Below, piece by piece: positions 6,137 through 6,907 of a DNA stretch of 6,907 nucleotides. Positions within the stretch are counted from its first letter, which is position 1; every line of letters starts with the position of its first letter. A model generated the notes under the pieces. The model saw only the letters and a list, made by a program, of their open reading frames with translations, was not told where the DNA came from and made no database searches. Origin of the DNA: Nocardioides sp. (GTDB taxonomy: Bacteria; Actinomycetota; Actinomycetes; Propionibacteriales; Nocardioidaceae); NCBI GenBank assembly GCA_031177735.1, contig JAPSKJ010000014.1:14940-21846 (forward strand), given 5' to 3'. The translations under genes and the position numbers were made by a program.

Positions 6137-6142
6137 TAACTT
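6137..6142 (+). promoter_or_regulatory. Candidate -10 element of a leaderless promoter for aat
   Basis: TAACTT fits TANNNT and is followed by exactly 7 nt (cgggctc) and then the GTG start at 6150. No Shine-Dalgarno sequence is present before this GTG, which agrees with leaderless initiation. The -35 region would fall on the EcsC-gene promoter and is not recognisable. Confidence 0.55.
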
Positions 6143-6149
6143 CGGGCTC

Positions 6150-6866
6150 GTGCCGACCGAGCCGCCACCGAGCCCGTGGCTCTTCGGCGACCCCGCGGAC
6201 GCCGGTGACGACGACCTGGTCGGCATGGGGGCCGACCTCGAGCCGGGCACCCTGCTGGCGGCGTACCGACGCGGGCTCTTCCCGATGCCTGCCGACGCGC
6301 CGAGCCGGCTGGGGCTGCGTCGACGCAGCACACCGCTGCTGTGGTTCTCACCGGTGCGGCGGGGCATCCTGCCGCTGGACGGGGTCAAGGTGTCGTCGTC
6401 GCTGCGCAAGTCGGTCCGCCGCTTCGAGATCCGCGTCGACACCGCCTTCGTCGAGGTGGTCGACGGCTGCGCCGATCCGTCGCGGCCGCAGGGGTGGATC
6501 GACGACGGGATCAAGGCGGCCTACTGCGAGCTGCACCGGCTCGGCTGGGCCCACTCGGTCGAGGCCTGGCGCGACGGTGAGCTGGCGGGGGGGCTCTACG
6601 GCGTGGCCATCGGCGGGCTGTTCGCCGGGGAGTCGATGTTCCACCGCGAGCGCGACGCCTCCAAGGTGGCGCTGGTCGGGCTGGTCTCCCTGCTCCGCGA
6701 CGAGTACGCCGCCGGCCGGCTGCTCGACGTGCAGTGGCGAACACCCCACCTGGCGAGCCTGGGGGTCGTGGAGGTGGACCGCCGCGACTACCTCCGCCGG
6801 CTGCGCTCCGCGCTCGAGCTGCCCCTGCCCGAGCCGTTCGAGGGTCAGACCACCTGCGGCGGCTGA
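6150..6866 (+). CDS. aat: Leucyl/phenylalanyl-tRNA-protein transferase
   Basis: Aat transfers Leu or Phe from charged tRNA to the N-terminal Arg or Lys of proteins in the cytoplasm. This makes them N-degron substrates for ClpS and the Clp protease. At 238 residues it has about the usual length (234 in E. coli) and shows the family landmarks in order. These are LVGMGADLEPGTLLAAYRRG (23-42) with GLFPM (42-46), WFSP (65-68), GWIDDGIKAAYCELHRLG (115-132), HSVEAW (135-140), GGLYGV (147-152), FAGESMF (158-164), ASK (170-172), and LLDVQWRTPHLASLG (191-205). The Asp193/Gln195 pair lies in the region matching the E. coli Asp-x-Gln active-site pair. The GTG at 6150 is the only start that keeps the whole N-terminal domain, and it sits 7 nt after a -10-like element. 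The end overlaps a probable minus-strand gene by 22 bp. I am very sure of this call. Confidence 0.97.
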   Translation: MPTEPPPSPWLFGDPADAGDDDLVGMGADLEPGTLLAAYRRGLFPMPADAPSRLGLRRRSTPLLWFSPVRRGILPLDGVKVSSSLRKSVRRFEIRVDTAFVEVVDGCADPSRPQGWIDDGIKAAYCELHRLGWAHSVEAWRDGELAGGLYGVAIGGLFAGESMFHRERDASKVALVGLVSLLRDEYAAGRLLDVQWRTPHLASLGVVEVDRRDYLRRLRSALELPLPEPFEGQTTCGG

Positions 6867-6907
6867 CCGGTCTCGCTGACCATCGGCCGGCCCGCGGCCT
6901 CCCAGTC
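6845..6907 (-). CDS. C-terminal tail of a probable convergent gene (runs off the right edge)
   Basis: On the minus strand an open frame enters from the right edge and reads DWEAAGRPMVSETGQPPQVV before a TGA at 6847-6845. Nineteen of its 20 codons end in G or C, and this bias continues past the aat stop, where no plus-strand gene explains it. It overlaps the last 22 bp of aat tail-to-tail. With only 20 residues I cannot name a family. It could also be non-coding GC-rich sequence. Confidence 0.4.
   Translation of the reverse strand, partial: DWEAAGRPMVSETGQPPQVV

Noticed and set aside
5611..6879. 422-codon plus-strand frame spanning the EcsC-family gene and aat
   Set aside because: It is antisense to the EcsC-family gene and then out of frame within aat; its second half is Arg/Ser/Trp low-complexity sequence.
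1..6907. CRISPR arrays, tRNA or rRNA genes, insertion sequences, strong intrinsic terminators
   Set aside because: I looked and saw none. The only tandem repeats are the 12-bp and 11-bp arrays, which have no spacers, and no hairpin followed by a T-run is visible.

Overview
The window is very GC-rich DNA. Nearly every codon of the real genes ends in G or C, GTG starts are common, stop and start codons overlap, and two promoters look leaderless. Together with an aat gene and sulfotransferase-like proteins carrying an RDLxRQxPAxWQ motif, this points to a high-GC actinomycete, possibly Nocardioides-like. The genus is a guess.

Layout. (1) Positions 1-1734, minus strand: a two-gene unit made of an unrecognised 523-residue protein followed 10 bp later by the start of a lipoprotein that runs off the left edge. 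(2) Positions 1735-1890: a short divergent intergenic region with a candidate promoter and an inverted repeat. (3) Positions 1891-5449, plus strand: a tightly packed three-gene operon of a sulfotransferase-like gene, an 'unknown' gene and a second sulfotransferase-like gene. (4) Positions 5419-6111, minus strand: an EcsC-family gene whose 3' end overlaps the operon's 3' end by 31 bp. (5) Positions 6150-6866, plus strand: aat, leucyl/phenylalanyl-tRNA-protein transferase, divergent from the EcsC gene. (6) At the right edge, a minus-strand reading frame that is probably the tail of a further gene.

The most interesting part is the operon. The outer two proteins are clear paralogues with an intact PAPS-binding-type loop (PKTGT[TS]YLQ). 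Aligned by eye, the middle protein shows the same landmarks at the same spacing over its C-terminal two thirds. It has no usable loop, no ISHE motif, and no Arg in the RD motif. I read it as a divergent, probably catalytically inactive third member of the family made together with two apparently active ones. The junction before it holds four copies of an 11-bp repeat, each carrying an overlapping stop/start, which looks like a translational-coupling relay. This arrangement would suit a multi-subunit enzyme that modifies a cell-surface glycan or a metabolite, but the substrate cannot be read from the sequence.

A second point is the EcsC-gene/aat divergent promoter. On each strand a TANNNT -10 element sits exactly 7 nt before a start codon, so both genes are predicted to be transcribed without a 5' leader from only 38 bp of DNA.
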